A stretch of 64,000 bases of DNA from Gemmobacter sp. (GTDB taxonomy: Bacteria > Pseudomonadota > Alphaproteobacteria > Rhodobacterales > Rhodobacteraceae), in NCBI RefSeq assembly GCF_034676705.1, contig NZ_JAUCBS010000013.1:1128501-1192500 (forward strand). The letters run 5' to 3'. The notes under the pieces were generated by a model. That model ran no database searches, had not been told where the DNA came from, and saw only the letters and a list, made by a program, of their open reading frames with translations. Both the position numbers and the translations under genes were made by a program. Of the stretch, positions 34,525-43,513 are shown in pieces; positions within the stretch are counted from its first letter, which is position 1; each line of letters starts with the position of its first letter.

Positions 34525-35848
34525 CGCGCGGCACCCGCACCAGCCGCAGCGCCAGCCACAGCGACAGCAGGCCGAACACGACCCCGGTAAAGGCCTGCCC
34601 CCACATCACGCCGACCGCCCCCGCCATCCGCGCGCCGATCCATACCGGAATGATGGTGCCCACCGTGCTGCGCGCCCAGTTCGTCCAGGTCGAGGTGAAG
34701 GGCCGGCCAAGGTTGTTGAACGCGGCATTGGCGACAAAGATGATGGCGATGAAATACCACAGCGCCGCCAGCGGCCCGCAGAACAGATAGACCAGATCGC
34801 GGGTCAGCCCCTCGGCATGGAAGGCATCGGCGATGGGCGCGCGCAGCACGAACAGCAGCGCCGATACCACCCCCACCACCAGCCCCGCGAACCAGAGCGA
34901 GGCAAAGAACGCCTCACGCACCCGTTCCGGCCGCCGGGCGCCATGGTTCTGCCCGATGATCGGCCCGATGGACCCGGCCAGCGCAAAGATGACGCCAAAG
35001 GCCACGGGCGTCAGCCGCCCGGCAATCGCCATGCCGGCCACCGCCGCCTCGCCGAAATCCGACATCGCGCGGGTGACAAAGGCATAGCCCAGCGGCGTCG
35101 CGATCTGCGCCAGGATCGCCGGCACCGCAATGCGCGAGATCGGGCGCACATCGGCCAGCACGGCGGCCCGGGTGGTCGGCACGAAACCGCTATAATGCCG
35201 ATGCACCTGCCACACCGCCACCCCGGCAATCACGATGCGCGAGGCGATGGTGGCAATCGCCGCCCCTGTCAGGTCCATGTCGGCCCACAGGATCAGCACC
35301 GGGTTCAGCACCGCGCTGACCCCGGCACCCCACAGGGTCGAGGTCATGGACCGCCGTGCATCGCCATGCGCCCGCAGGATCGCGCCGCCCACCATGCCCA
35401 CCTTCAGGAACGAGGTCGAGGCGATGCTCAGCACCAGGAAATGCATCGTCAGGTCATAGACCGCCCCGGTGGCCCCCAGCGCCGTGACCATCAGCGGCAG
35501 CAGCGCCCAGGCGCCCAGCATGACCAGAATCCCGAAGATCGCCGACAGGATCACCGAATGCGTGGTCTTGGCCCGCACCTCGGCCGCGTCGCCCGCGCCA
35601 ACGGCCATGGCGACCACCGCCCCCGCCGCCACCGACAGCCCGATCCCGAACGAGATCACCAGGAACATGATCGTGCCGCCATAGCCGATCGCCGCCGCCA
35701 GTTCCGGCCGCGCCAGCATGGAAATGAACAGCATGCTCATCAGATCGACCAGGAACACCGCCATCAGCCCGACCGATCCGGTCAGCGACATCACGGTGAC
35801 ATGACGAAACAGGTTTCCTTCCAGAAACTTCGCGCGTGCTGCCTGCAT
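34514..35848 (-). CDS. MATE-family efflux transporter
   Basis: This 444-residue integral membrane protein has twelve predicted helices in two similar halves, with the MATE pattern 'GLMAVFLVDLMSMLFISML', 'GGTIMFLVISFGIGLSVAAGAVVAMAVGAGD' and 'FGEAAVAGMAIAGRLTPVAFGV'. It probably exports a drug or metabolite using a Na+ or H+ gradient; the substrate is unknown. It is convergent with the GGCT-like gene. Confidence 0.93.
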   Translation of the reverse strand: MQAARAKFLEGNLFRHVTVMSLTGSVGLMAVFLVDLMSMLFISMLARPELAAAIGYGGTIMFLVISFGIGLSVAAGAVVAMAVGAGDAAEVRAKTTHSVILSAIFGILVMLGAWALLPLMVTALGATGAVYDLTMHFLVLSIASTSFLKVGMVGGAILRAHGDARRSMTSTLWGAGVSAVLNPVLILWADMDLTGAAIATIASRIVIAGVAVWQVHRHYSGFVPTTRAAVLADVRPISRIAVPAILAQIATPLGYAFVTRAMSDFGEAAVAGMAIAGRLTPVAFGVIFALAGSIGPIIGQNHGARRPERVREAFFASLWFAGLVVGVVSALLFVLRAPIADAFHAEGLTRDLVYLFCGPLAALWYFIAIIFVANAAFNNLGRPFTSTWTNWARSTVGTIIPVWIGARMAGAVGVMWGQAFTGVVFGLLSLWLALRLVRVPRATP

Positions 35849-35950
35849 ACCTTCACCCTTACCATTTCGCCTTGAGGAGATATCCTCGGGGGAGGGAAAC
35901 GGAAGGGGGCAGACGGTCCCCTCCCGGGGCCGGGTGTCCCGCGCGCCGGG

Positions 35951-37273
35951 TCAGGCCCCGCGCACCACCTGCAACAGGGGCATCAGCGCCGCCATTTCCG
36001 GGCCGTGGTCCATGCCGGTCAGCGCGCGGCGCAGCGGCATGAACAGCCCCTTGCCCTTGCGCCCGGTCGCGGCCTTGACGGCATTGGTCCACTCGCCCCA
36101 GCTGTCCGGCCCCCAGGGGCGGGCAGGCAGCAGGGCCAGCGCATCGCGCACGAAATCGGCATCCTCGGGCGCGACCACCGGATCGGCGCCATCGCGGCAG
36201 AGCCGCCACCAGCGGTCCAGATCGGCCAGCACCTCGATGTTCTGGCTGGCCACCGCCCAGAAACCGGGTTGCACATCGGCGGGCACGCCCAGTGCCACCA
36301 GCCGGTCGGCCACCGCCGCCAGCGGCAGGCGTTGCAGATGGGCGCGGGTCAGCGGCCGCAGATCCTCGGCATCGAATTTCGTCGGCGCGGCACCGAAGCT
36401 GCCGATCTCGAACCCGTCGATCAGCTCTTGCAGCGATCCGACCAGTTCCACCGGCTTGGACGACCCCAGCCGCGCCATCAGCGACAGGATGGCCAGCGGC
36501 TCGATCCCTTGTGCGCGCAGGTCGCGCAGGGACAGCGTGCCCAGACGCTTCGACAGCGCCTCGCCCTGCGGGCCGGTCAGCAGCGAATGGTGCGCGAACT
36601 GCGGCGGGGTGCCCCCCAGCGCCTGCATGATCTGGATCTGTGTCGCGGTATTCGTCACATGGTCGGCCCCGCGCACAATATGCGTGACCCCCATGTCGAT
36701 GTCATCGACCGACGAGGCAAAGGTATACAGCACCTGCCCATCGGCCTTGATCATCACCGGATCCGACACGCTGGCCGCGTCGATGGAAATCGGGCCAAGG
36801 ATGCCGTCGGTCCATTCGATGCGTTCCTGATCCAGCAGGAACCGCCAGTAGCCGGTCCGCCCTTCGGCGCGCAGGCGGGCCTTGTCATCGTCGGACAGAT
36901 GCAGGCCCGCGCGGTCATAGACCGGCGGCTTGCCCATGTTCAGCAGCTTCTTGCGCTTCAGATCCAGTTCGGTCGGCGACTCGAACACCTCGTAGAACCG
37001 GCCGCGCGCCTTCAGATCCTCGGCCGCCTCGAAATAGCGGCCGATGCGCCGGGACTGGTATTCCACCCGGTCCCAGGTCAGCCCCAGCCATTCCAGATCC
37101 TGAAAGATGCCGTCGATGTATTCCTGTTTCGAGCGTTCCTGATCGGTATCGTCCAGCCGCAGGATGAACGTGCCGCCCTGCTGGCGCGCGATCATGAAAT
37201 TCATCAGCGCGGCACGCAGGTTGCCGATATGCAGATAGCCGGTGGGCGAGGGGGCGAAGCGGGTAACGGTCAT
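35951..37273 (-). CDS. gltX: Glutamate--tRNA ligase
   Basis: This 440-residue class I synthetase charges tRNA-Glu. In many alphaproteobacteria a second GltX also charges tRNA-Gln for later amidation. It has FAPSPTGYLHIGNLR with the HIGH-equivalent (HIGN) and ALSKR as the KMSKS equivalent, followed by the helical anticodon-binding region. The ATG at 37273 is the family start. It stands alone between a peptidase gene and the MATE gene. Confidence 0.95.
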   Translation of the reverse strand: MTVTRFAPSPTGYLHIGNLRAALMNFMIARQQGGTFILRLDDTDQERSKQEYIDGIFQDLEWLGLTWDRVEYQSRRIGRYFEAAEDLKARGRFYEVFESPTELDLKRKKLLNMGKPPVYDRAGLHLSDDDKARLRAEGRTGYWRFLLDQERIEWTDGILGPISIDAASVSDPVMIKADGQVLYTFASSVDDIDMGVTHIVRGADHVTNTATQIQIMQALGGTPPQFAHHSLLTGPQGEALSKRLGTLSLRDLRAQGIEPLAILSLMARLGSSKPVELVGSLQELIDGFEIGSFGAAPTKFDAEDLRPLTRAHLQRLPLAAVADRLVALGVPADVQPGFWAVASQNIEVLADLDRWWRLCRDGADPVVAPEDADFVRDALALLPARPWGPDSWGEWTNAVKAATGRKGKGLFMPLRRALTGMDHGPEMAALMPLLQVVRGA

Positions 37274-37347
37274 GGGTCGACTCCGATGCAGGCTGCTACC
37301 TTTCACAAGCGCCGGGAAAAGTCCATATCGGGGCAGGAGGTGCCGCC

Positions 37348-37776
37348 ATGACCACGCCCGACAATCCTGCCGCCGACTGGACCGGGCTTGCCGCCCCCGG
37401 GCTGGACGATCTGGAACGCATGGCGCGCGGCGCGGTGGCCGACCTGCCCCAGCCCTGGCGCGAGGCGGCGACCCATGTGGCCTTGCGCGTGGTGGATTTC
37501 CCGCCCGACGACGTGCTGGAGGCGATGGACATCGCCGATCCCTACGAACTGACCGGCCTGTACGAAGGCACGCCCCTGCCGGAAAAATCCGTGATGGACC
37601 AGCCGATGGGCCCCGATGTGATCTGGCTGTTCCGCCGCCCGATCCTGGACGAATGGATCGACCGGGGCGATGTGGCGCTGGCCGATCTGGTGGGTCATGT
37701 CATGGTGCATGAACTGGCGCATCATTTCGGCTGGTCCGATGACGAGATCGCGGCGATCGACCGCTGGTGGGAATAA
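37348..37776 (+). CDS. Zincin-like metallopeptidase family protein
   Basis: This 142-residue protein carries HELAHHFGWSDDEI (HExxH zinc motif) at its C-terminus, with 'LYEGTPLPEKS' and 'IWLFRRPILDEW' ahead of it. This is the pattern of the small bacterial zincin_1 family. Its substrate is unknown. It is divergent from gltX with 74 bases between starts. Confidence 0.88.
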   Translation: MTTPDNPAADWTGLAAPGLDDLERMARGAVADLPQPWREAATHVALRVVDFPPDDVLEAMDIADPYELTGLYEGTPLPEKSVMDQPMGPDVIWLFRRPILDEWIDRGDVALADLVGHVMVHELAHHFGWSDDEIAAIDRWWE

Positions 37777-37846
37777 CCTCGGGGGGATGCGAGGGGCCAG
37801 CCCCTCGCGCTCCCCGTCCAAGGGGGCCGCCTGCCCCCTTGGAGAA

Positions 37847-37875
37847 CTCCCGGGGGTATTTCCGAAAAGGCAAAG
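37847..37875 (+). repeat. Intergenic repeat, hybrid of families A and B
   Basis: CTCCCGGGGGTATTTCCGAAAA GGCAAAG (two adjoining blocks) joins the CCCGGGGG block of family B to the GGTATTT..AAAAGGCAAAG tail of family A. Two further G/C-rich palindromes (GAGGGGCCAGCCCCTC and AGGGGGCCGCCTGCCCCCTT) precede it. Confidence 0.6.
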
Positions 37876-37950
37876 CCACACGAAAGATTGACCTTTACGC
37901 TGCCGTCCCCTGTGGCAGGCTGTAGCCAACCGCCAGCAGGGAGACCCGCC

Positions 37951-38874
37951 ATGTCCATCAGACTGACCCGTCGCACCGCCATCGCTGCGGCCGCCGCCGC
38001 GCCGATGGTGGCCGCCGTTGCGCCCGCCGTCCGGGCCGCCGCGCCGTTGCAAGGCCCGCTGCCGCGGCTGGCCAACCGCTTCAAGCTGGGCGCGTTCGAG
38101 GTGACGGCGCTGTTGTCGGGCACCCGCACCGTGCCCAACCCGCGCGAGATTTTCGGCCTGAACGCATCGGAGGCGGATTTCGCCGCCGCCAGCGCCGCCG
38201 CCTTCATCCCCACCGACAAGACGCAGTTCTTCTTCACCCCGACGCTGGTCAACACCGGATCCGAACTGATCCTGTTCGACACCGGCGTGGCGACCGCCGG
38301 CATCGTGGCCGCGCTGGACCAGGCCGGCGTGACGCCCGCCCAGATCGACACCGTGGTGCTGACCCACATGCATGGCGACCATATCGGCGGGCTGGCGGCC
38401 GAAGGCGGTCCGACCTTTGAAAATGCCCGCTACGTCACCGGCGCGATCGAGCATAACCACTGGTCCAAGGCCGGGAACGACGGGTTCGACAAGCTGGTCA
38501 AGCCGCTGAACGACAAGATGACCTTCCTGGACGATGGCGGCGCGGTTGCCCCGGGCATCACGGCGGTGCTGGCGAATGGCCATACCCCGGGCCATATGGG
38601 GTTCATGGTGGAAAGCGACGGCCGGCAGCTGATGCTGACCGCCGATGCGGCGAACCATTTCGTCTGGTCGGTGCAGAACCCCGACTGGGAGGTGCGCTTT
38701 GACGCCGACAAGGCGCAGGCGGCCGCGACCCGGCGCAAGCTGTTCGGCATGCTGGCGGCCGACAAGGTGCCCTTCATCGGCTACCACATGCCGTTCCCCG
38801 CCCTGGGCTATGTTGCTGCCGAAGGCGACGGCTTCCGCTATGTTCCGGCGTCCTACCAGACGATGCTGGAATAG
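37951..38874 (+). CDS. Exported metallo-beta-lactamase fold hydrolase
   Basis: This 307-residue MBL-fold enzyme has an N-terminal signal (MSIRLTRRTAIAAAAAAPMV, then ending in AVRAAAP). The twin arginine makes Tat export likely. The metal-binding motif is THMHGDHIGGL, near residue 136, followed by NGHTPGHMGF. Relatives include quorum-quenching lactonases and other periplasmic hydrolases. CAGGGAGAC precedes the ATG. Substrate unknown. Confidence 0.88.
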   Translation: MSIRLTRRTAIAAAAAAPMVAAVAPAVRAAAPLQGPLPRLANRFKLGAFEVTALLSGTRTVPNPREIFGLNASEADFAAASAAAFIPTDKTQFFFTPTLVNTGSELILFDTGVATAGIVAALDQAGVTPAQIDTVVLTHMHGDHIGGLAAEGGPTFENARYVTGAIEHNHWSKAGNDGFDKLVKPLNDKMTFLDDGGAVAPGITAVLANGHTPGHMGFMVESDGRQLMLTADAANHFVWSVQNPDWEVRFDADKAQAAATRRKLFGMLAADKVPFIGYHMPFPALGYVAAEGDGFRYVPASYQTMLE

Positions 38875-38880
38875 CCGCCG

Positions 38881-40263
38881 CTACAGCAGTTCCGCCACCA
38901 CCGGCGCGATCATCGCCACATCCTCGGCCGTGCAGTCAAAGGCGCCCACCTGCACCCGGATCACATAGCGGCCCTTGTGCCGGGTCTGGGTCAGGTAGAT
39001 GCGGCCATCGTCGTTGATGCGGGCCAGCAACGCCTCGGTCGCCGCATCGCCGGCGCTCAGGGCAAAGCTGAACAGCGACAGCGACGGTTCGGTCACGATC
39101 TCGACCCCCGGCAGGGTGGCCAGCGCATCGCGCGCCTGTTGCGACCAGTGCACATGGTTGCGGATGCGGGCGCGCAGATCCTCCAGCCCGTGGGCACGCA
39201 GCAGGAACCACAGCTTCAGCGCCCGGAACCGCCGGCCCAGCGGCACCGTCCATTCGTTGAAATTGACGATCTCCTCGTCGCCCGGGGTTTCCAGATAGGT
39301 GGGGCGCAGGCCCATGGTGCGGATCTGGGCGCCCGGATCGGCAATGAACTGGACCGAACAGTCGAACTGCGCCCCCAGCCATTTGTGCGGGTTGAAGACC
39401 ACGCTGTCCGCCCCCTCGACCCCGGCCCACAGGGCGCGGAATTCCGGGCAGATCATCGCGCTGCCCGCCCAGGCGGCATCGACATGGGTGGGCAGGCCGG
39501 CCGCCCGCGCCACCGCCACCACATCGCCCACCCGGTCAAAGGCGCCCACGCTGGTGCCGCCGGCACAGATCACCACCCCGATGGGCAGGTATCCCGCCGC
39601 CCGGTCGGCGGCGATGGCGGCGGCCAGCGCGGGCGGATCCATCGACAGGCTGGCATCGGTGGGCACCTTGACCAGATTGTCCTGCCCGATGCCCGCCAGC
39701 CGCGCGGCCTTGTCCACGCTGGAATGCGTCTCGGCACTGGCATACAGCCGCAGGCGCGGCGCGCCCGAAAGCCCTTGGGCAATGCCGGTCCACCCCAGCG
39801 CGCGTTCCCGCATGGTCAGCACCGCCGACAGCGTGGCCGATGTGGCGCTGTCATGGATGGTGCCGGTGAAGCGCCCGGGCAGGCCAAGCGCCTGCCGCAG
39901 CCAGACCATCATCGCCTGTTCGATCTCGGTCGCGGCCGGCGCGGTCTGCCACAGCATGGCCTGCGCGGCCATGGCATTGGCCAGCTGTTCGGCCAGCATG
40001 GAAACCGGCGCCGCATTCGCCGGGAAATAGGCAAAGAACCGCGGATGCTGCCAATGCGTCATGGCACCGGGCACCAGCGCCTGGAAATCGGCCCAGATCC
40101 GCTCCATCGGCTCGGGCGCCTCGGGGGCGGCGGCGGGCAGGGCGTCGCGCAGCGATCCCGGGGTCAGGCTGGCCCGCACCGGGCGGTCGCGCAGGCCGGC
40201 ATGATAGTCATGCGCCCAGTCCGCCGCCCGCTTCGACCAGTCGCGCAACCCGTCGTGGTCCAT
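38881..40263 (-). CDS. PLP-dependent group II (aromatic amino acid-like) decarboxylase
   Basis: This 460-residue decarboxylase has the PLP Lys in NPHKWLGAQFDC, 'THVDAAWAG' and 'HPRFFAYFPANAAP' with substrate-pocket residues typical of the aromatic-L-amino-acid decarboxylase group. It likely makes a biogenic amine from tryptophan, tyrosine, phenylalanine or DOPA, or acts on a related amino acid. The ATG at 40263 follows GGGAGG. It is convergent with the MBL gene, six bases apart. Confidence 0.9.
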   Translation of the reverse strand: MDHDGLRDWSKRAADWAHDYHAGLRDRPVRASLTPGSLRDALPAAAPEAPEPMERIWADFQALVPGAMTHWQHPRFFAYFPANAAPVSMLAEQLANAMAAQAMLWQTAPAATEIEQAMMVWLRQALGLPGRFTGTIHDSATSATLSAVLTMRERALGWTGIAQGLSGAPRLRLYASAETHSSVDKAARLAGIGQDNLVKVPTDASLSMDPPALAAAIAADRAAGYLPIGVVICAGGTSVGAFDRVGDVVAVARAAGLPTHVDAAWAGSAMICPEFRALWAGVEGADSVVFNPHKWLGAQFDCSVQFIADPGAQIRTMGLRPTYLETPGDEEIVNFNEWTVPLGRRFRALKLWFLLRAHGLEDLRARIRNHVHWSQQARDALATLPGVEIVTEPSLSLFSFALSAGDAATEALLARINDDGRIYLTQTRHKGRYVIRVQVGAFDCTAEDVAMIAPVVAELL

Positions 40264-40323
40264 TGCCTGCCCTCCCTGCTGCCACGCTGCCATCATGCAC
40301 CGGCAGGCGCGGGGGGCAAGCGC

Positions 40324-40971
40324 TCAGCGCAGCGCGGCCACCAGACCGGGCAGGGCGGCGAAATCGTCGAACGCCAGCCGGTGCACCAGCGCCTCGACCG
40401 CGGACTTGCGATAGCCGGGGGTGAACAGCGCGAAATCCACGCCCGCCGCCTGCGCGGTTTCGGCATCCACCTCGCTGTCGCCGACATAGAGCAGCACGGG
40501 TGCGGCCAGCGCGGCATAGGCGGCATGCAGCGGCGCCGGGTCGGGCTTGCGCTGCGGCAGGCTGTCGCCGCCGATCACCGCCTGGAAATGCCGGGCCAGA
40601 TCCAGCGCGTCCAGAATGGCGCGGGTCGGCGCGATGGGCTTGTTGGTGCAGAGGCCCAGCACATGGCCCGCCGCTGCCAGCGCCTCCAGCGCCGCCGCCA
40701 CGCCCGGATAGGGCCGCGTCAGCACCGCCGAGGCGGCACCGTAATGCTGCACCATCGCCGCCACCATCGCGTCCTGCCGCGCCTCGGGCAGGTCGCGCAA
40801 TGCCCGCGCCTGTGCGATCAGCGCCGGCACCCCATGCCCGATGGAGCGCACGGTTTCCGTCAGGCTCAGCAGCGGCACGCCCTCGTCCTCCAGCACCCGG
40901 TTCAGCGCGGCGCGGATGTCGGGCGCGCTGTCGATCAGCGTTCCGTCGAGGTCAAAGACAATGGCCGCCAT
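40324..40971 (-). CDS. gph: Phosphoglycolate phosphatase (HAD family)
   Basis: This 215-residue HAD hydrolase has IVFDLDGTLIDSAPD (nucleophile Asp), 'LGLCTNKP', 'RKPDPAPL' and 'YVGDSEVDAETA'. The cap domain and 'SIGHGVP' fit phosphoglycolate phosphatase, which removes 2-phosphoglycolate from photorespiration or DNA repair. Other HAD phosphatases look similar. It lies 60 bases upstream of the decarboxylase gene and could share its transcript. Confidence 0.87.
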   Translation of the reverse strand: MAAIVFDLDGTLIDSAPDIRAALNRVLEDEGVPLLSLTETVRSIGHGVPALIAQARALRDLPEARQDAMVAAMVQHYGAASAVLTRPYPGVAAALEALAAAGHVLGLCTNKPIAPTRAILDALDLARHFQAVIGGDSLPQRKPDPAPLHAAYAALAAPVLLYVGDSEVDAETAQAAGVDFALFTPGYRKSAVEALVHRLAFDDFAALPGLVAALR

Positions 40972-41090
40972 GGTTCTCTCCCGCAGGGTCGCGGCCTGCC
41001 CTACACCCAAGGTCGGCGCGCGGCCAGCCCCTGCCCATCATTCACCTTCTCCAGATACCCCCGGCGGGCAGGGCGCCCCGCACGCGCAGC

Positions 41091-41117
41091 AAAAAGAAAG
41101 GGGCCCCGCAGGGCCCC
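41091..41117 (-). terminator. Intrinsic terminator of the TonB-dependent receptor gene
   Basis: On the minus strand GGGGCCC-TGCG-GGGCCCC is followed by TTTCTTTTT. It is a perfect 7-bp stem with a U-rich tail, 24 bases after the receptor stop. Confidence 0.88.
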
Positions 41118-41140
41118 TGTCCGCCAGCCGTTGCCGGCCC

Positions 41141-43159
41141 TCAGAACTTCATGTTCACGCCCAGCGTCACCGTGCGGCCCGGGGCCTTCAGCGGATAGAC
41201 GTAGCGGCCGGGGGCAATGTTGCGCTCGATATAGCTCGACCGTTCATAGTAGTCGCGGTCGAACAGGTTGTCGACGCCCAGCCGGACCGAGACATTCTCG
41301 TAGGCCGGCGGGGTCCATTCGGCATAGACATTCACCACCGAATAGGACGCATGGTCGGCGAAATTCGCCGCGCTCAGCACCGGATCCGACAGGGTGCCGG
41401 CCCATTCCAGCGTGGCGCCCACCTTCAGGTTGTATTGCGGCAGCGCCTGGTCGATGTAGATCGACGCCATGTCGCCGATCGGCATCACCGTTCCGCCTTC
41501 GGCCAGCGCGATCACGCCATTGGTGGTGACCTTGGCCTTGGTCAGGCTGAGGCCGACGCGGCCGGTTTCCCAGCGGTATTGCCCGTTCAGCGTGAAGCCG
41601 CGGCTGCGCGCCACGCCGCCGTTCTCGACCCTGTTGATCGCGGCGGCGGTCTGATAGACCGGCAGCCCCTTCAGCTTGGTGTCAAAGAAGGTCAGGCCTG
41701 CGTTCCAGCTGTCGCGGCCGATGTTGACGCCCGCCTTCACGTTGGTGGCCTTGCCGGGTTGCAGGTTCGGGTCCACGCCAAAGCTGGGGATGCGGGCATG
41801 CAGCAAGCCGTATTCGCCCAGCGAATAGCCCAGCCAGGTGCTGGACGCGCCGGCAAACAGTTCCACCCCTTCGGTGATCTCGTAGGCCAGCGTTCCGTTC
41901 ACGCTGGCGCCCGAGCCCGAGAAGCTTTGCCCGTCAAAGGATTTCAGCCGGTTGTGGTCATACCGCGCCCCGGTCGACAGCGACAGGCCGTTGGAAAACT
42001 CGAACCGCCCTTGCGTGAACAGCCCGACCTGCGCCGTCGAGAAATCCCACACCTGCGGCTGCGCGCCGGAATGGTCGCCATAGTTGTCGACGCGATAGTC
42101 GTTCCAGGCAAAGTCGATGCCGCTGGTGATGGTGCCGGCGCCGACGGTGAAGGTGTTCTTGACCACGCCGCCGAAGGTGTCGTTTTCCAGCTCCATGTCG
42201 CCGTTCGGCCGGGCCGAGGAACCGCCCGCCAGGTCGCCCAGCACATAGTTCGGCCGCCAGTAGCCGTTCTTCGACATGTACAGCCGCACTTCGGGATCCC
42301 ACCATTCGGTAGGCGCGGTGGTGGTATAGCGCAGTTGCAGCGAATCGCGCGTCACCGTCAGCGGATACACCGTCTGATCATGGTTCAGGTCCATGTTCAT
42401 CTTGATGACGCGGTCTGCGCTGTCGCGGCTGTGTTCGAAGCCCAGCTCGAAGCGGTGGGTTTCCACCTCGTAGCCCAGTTTGGCCAGCGCGCCGCGCGTG
42501 CCCGGCGCGGTGCCCGGAACCGCCACGCCATCGCCGGCCTTGTAGTTCTTGCCGTTGGTCCCGGTGACCATGAAGAACCAGTCGAACCCGTTGCTGGCGC
42601 CAAAGCCTGCCAGCGTGGCCGTCGCCCCCTTGCCGTTAGACCCGAAGGACAGCCCGGCCCGGCCGCCGATGGTCTTGCCATCTTCCAGCAGGTCATGCGC
42701 GCCGACGGTTTCATAGCGCACCGCACCGGCCGCGGCCGCAAAGCCCGCATCGGCCGCGGCGGCGCCGGCCTCGACCTCGACCGACTTCAGGAAGGCGGGG
42801 TCGATGACGTTCGATCCGGTATGGTGCCAGCTGGTGCGGCCCTGCGGCACGCCGTCCACCGTCACCGCCAGGTTCGACTGCTCCATCCCGAAGATATGGA
42901 TCCGCTTCGACGGCCCCGCCCCGCCCGAAACGGTCACCGCCGACTCGCGTGCGAACAGTTCCGACACATCGGCCGGCTGCATCGCCTGGATATCCTCGGC
43001 CGTCACGACGGCGCCGCCGGTGGCCTCGATATTCTCGTGGCCCTTGCTGATCAGCGTGACGGTGTCCAGCAGGACGGGATCGGTTTCCTGGGCGGCGAGG
43101 CCGGTGGCCAGCGCCATGCCGGATGCGCCCAGCAGCAGCGGAAGATAGCGGAATTTCAT
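41141..43159 (-). CDS. TonB-dependent outer-membrane receptor
   Basis: This 672-residue receptor has a signal peptide (MKFRYLPLLLGASGMALATG, cleaved after GLAA) and a plug domain (about 30-145, 'GGAVVTAEDIQAMQPADVSELF', 'KRIHIFGMEQSNLAVTVDGVPQG'). A 22-strand barrel follows, ending in the outer-membrane Phe (GVNMKF). 'NLFDRDYYERSSYIERNIAPGRYVYP' resembles haem or siderophore receptors, so iron uptake is the best guess. No tonB or ABC genes are adjacent. A short palindrome lies upstream. Confidence 0.9.
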   Translation of the reverse strand: MKFRYLPLLLGASGMALATGLAAQETDPVLLDTVTLISKGHENIEATGGAVVTAEDIQAMQPADVSELFARESAVTVSGGAGPSKRIHIFGMEQSNLAVTVDGVPQGRTSWHHTGSNVIDPAFLKSVEVEAGAAAADAGFAAAAGAVRYETVGAHDLLEDGKTIGGRAGLSFGSNGKGATATLAGFGASNGFDWFFMVTGTNGKNYKAGDGVAVPGTAPGTRGALAKLGYEVETHRFELGFEHSRDSADRVIKMNMDLNHDQTVYPLTVTRDSLQLRYTTTAPTEWWDPEVRLYMSKNGYWRPNYVLGDLAGGSSARPNGDMELENDTFGGVVKNTFTVGAGTITSGIDFAWNDYRVDNYGDHSGAQPQVWDFSTAQVGLFTQGRFEFSNGLSLSTGARYDHNRLKSFDGQSFSGSGASVNGTLAYEITEGVELFAGASSTWLGYSLGEYGLLHARIPSFGVDPNLQPGKATNVKAGVNIGRDSWNAGLTFFDTKLKGLPVYQTAAAINRVENGGVARSRGFTLNGQYRWETGRVGLSLTKAKVTTNGVIALAEGGTVMPIGDMASIYIDQALPQYNLKVGATLEWAGTLSDPVLSAANFADHASYSVVNVYAEWTPPAYENVSVRLGVDNLFDRDYYERSSYIERNIAPGRYVYPLKAPGRTVTLGVNMKF

Positions 43160-43220
43160 GGGTCTTACGGTCCATATGGTTGGAGCGCCGGGACCGTAGG
43201 AGCGCGCCTCACGATTCTCA

Positions 43221-43231
43221 AGTGATTCACT
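43221..43231. promoter_or_regulatory. Palindrome upstream of the receptor gene
   Basis: AGTGA-T-TCACT is a perfect inverted repeat 62 bases ahead of the receptor start. A second GTGA-N5-TCAC pair lies near 43260. The 233 bases from 43160 to 43392 contain no gene. An iron-responsive regulator site is possible, but neither sequence is a clear Fur, Irr or RirA box. Confidence 0.35.
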
Positions 43232-43392
43232 CGGGATTTTGTGATGGGCGTGACATAAAGGTGACTATTTCACTTTTTATGCGCAAGTTCAATTGATTGA
43301 CTGCCAGGCGGCACAGCCCGCCCGCCCCGTGGCGCCCGCGCCGCCCAGGCACACTTGCGTGCCAGCCGCCCATGGGTTAGGCACGGGGCTGC

Positions 43393-43468
43393 GGGTGATT
43401 AGCTCAGTTGGTAGAGCGTCTCGTTTACACCGAGAATGTCGGCGGTTCGAGTCCGTCATCACCCACCA
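43393..43468 (+). tRNA. tRNA-Val (anticodon UAC)
   Basis: The 76 bases fold as a full cloverleaf. The acceptor is GGGTGAT/ATCACCC, the D stem GCTC/GAGC and the anticodon stem TCTCG/CGAGA with loop TTTACAC (anticodon TAC). The T stem is GGCGG/CCGTC with loop TTCGAGT, and CCA is encoded. An integrase gene ends 45 bases downstream, so the 3' half is the likely prophage attachment site. Confidence 0.97.
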
Positions 43469-43513
43469 TTACTTTCAATAGCTTAGCTGTGGTTTTGCTT
43501 TTTGCGCGCAGGT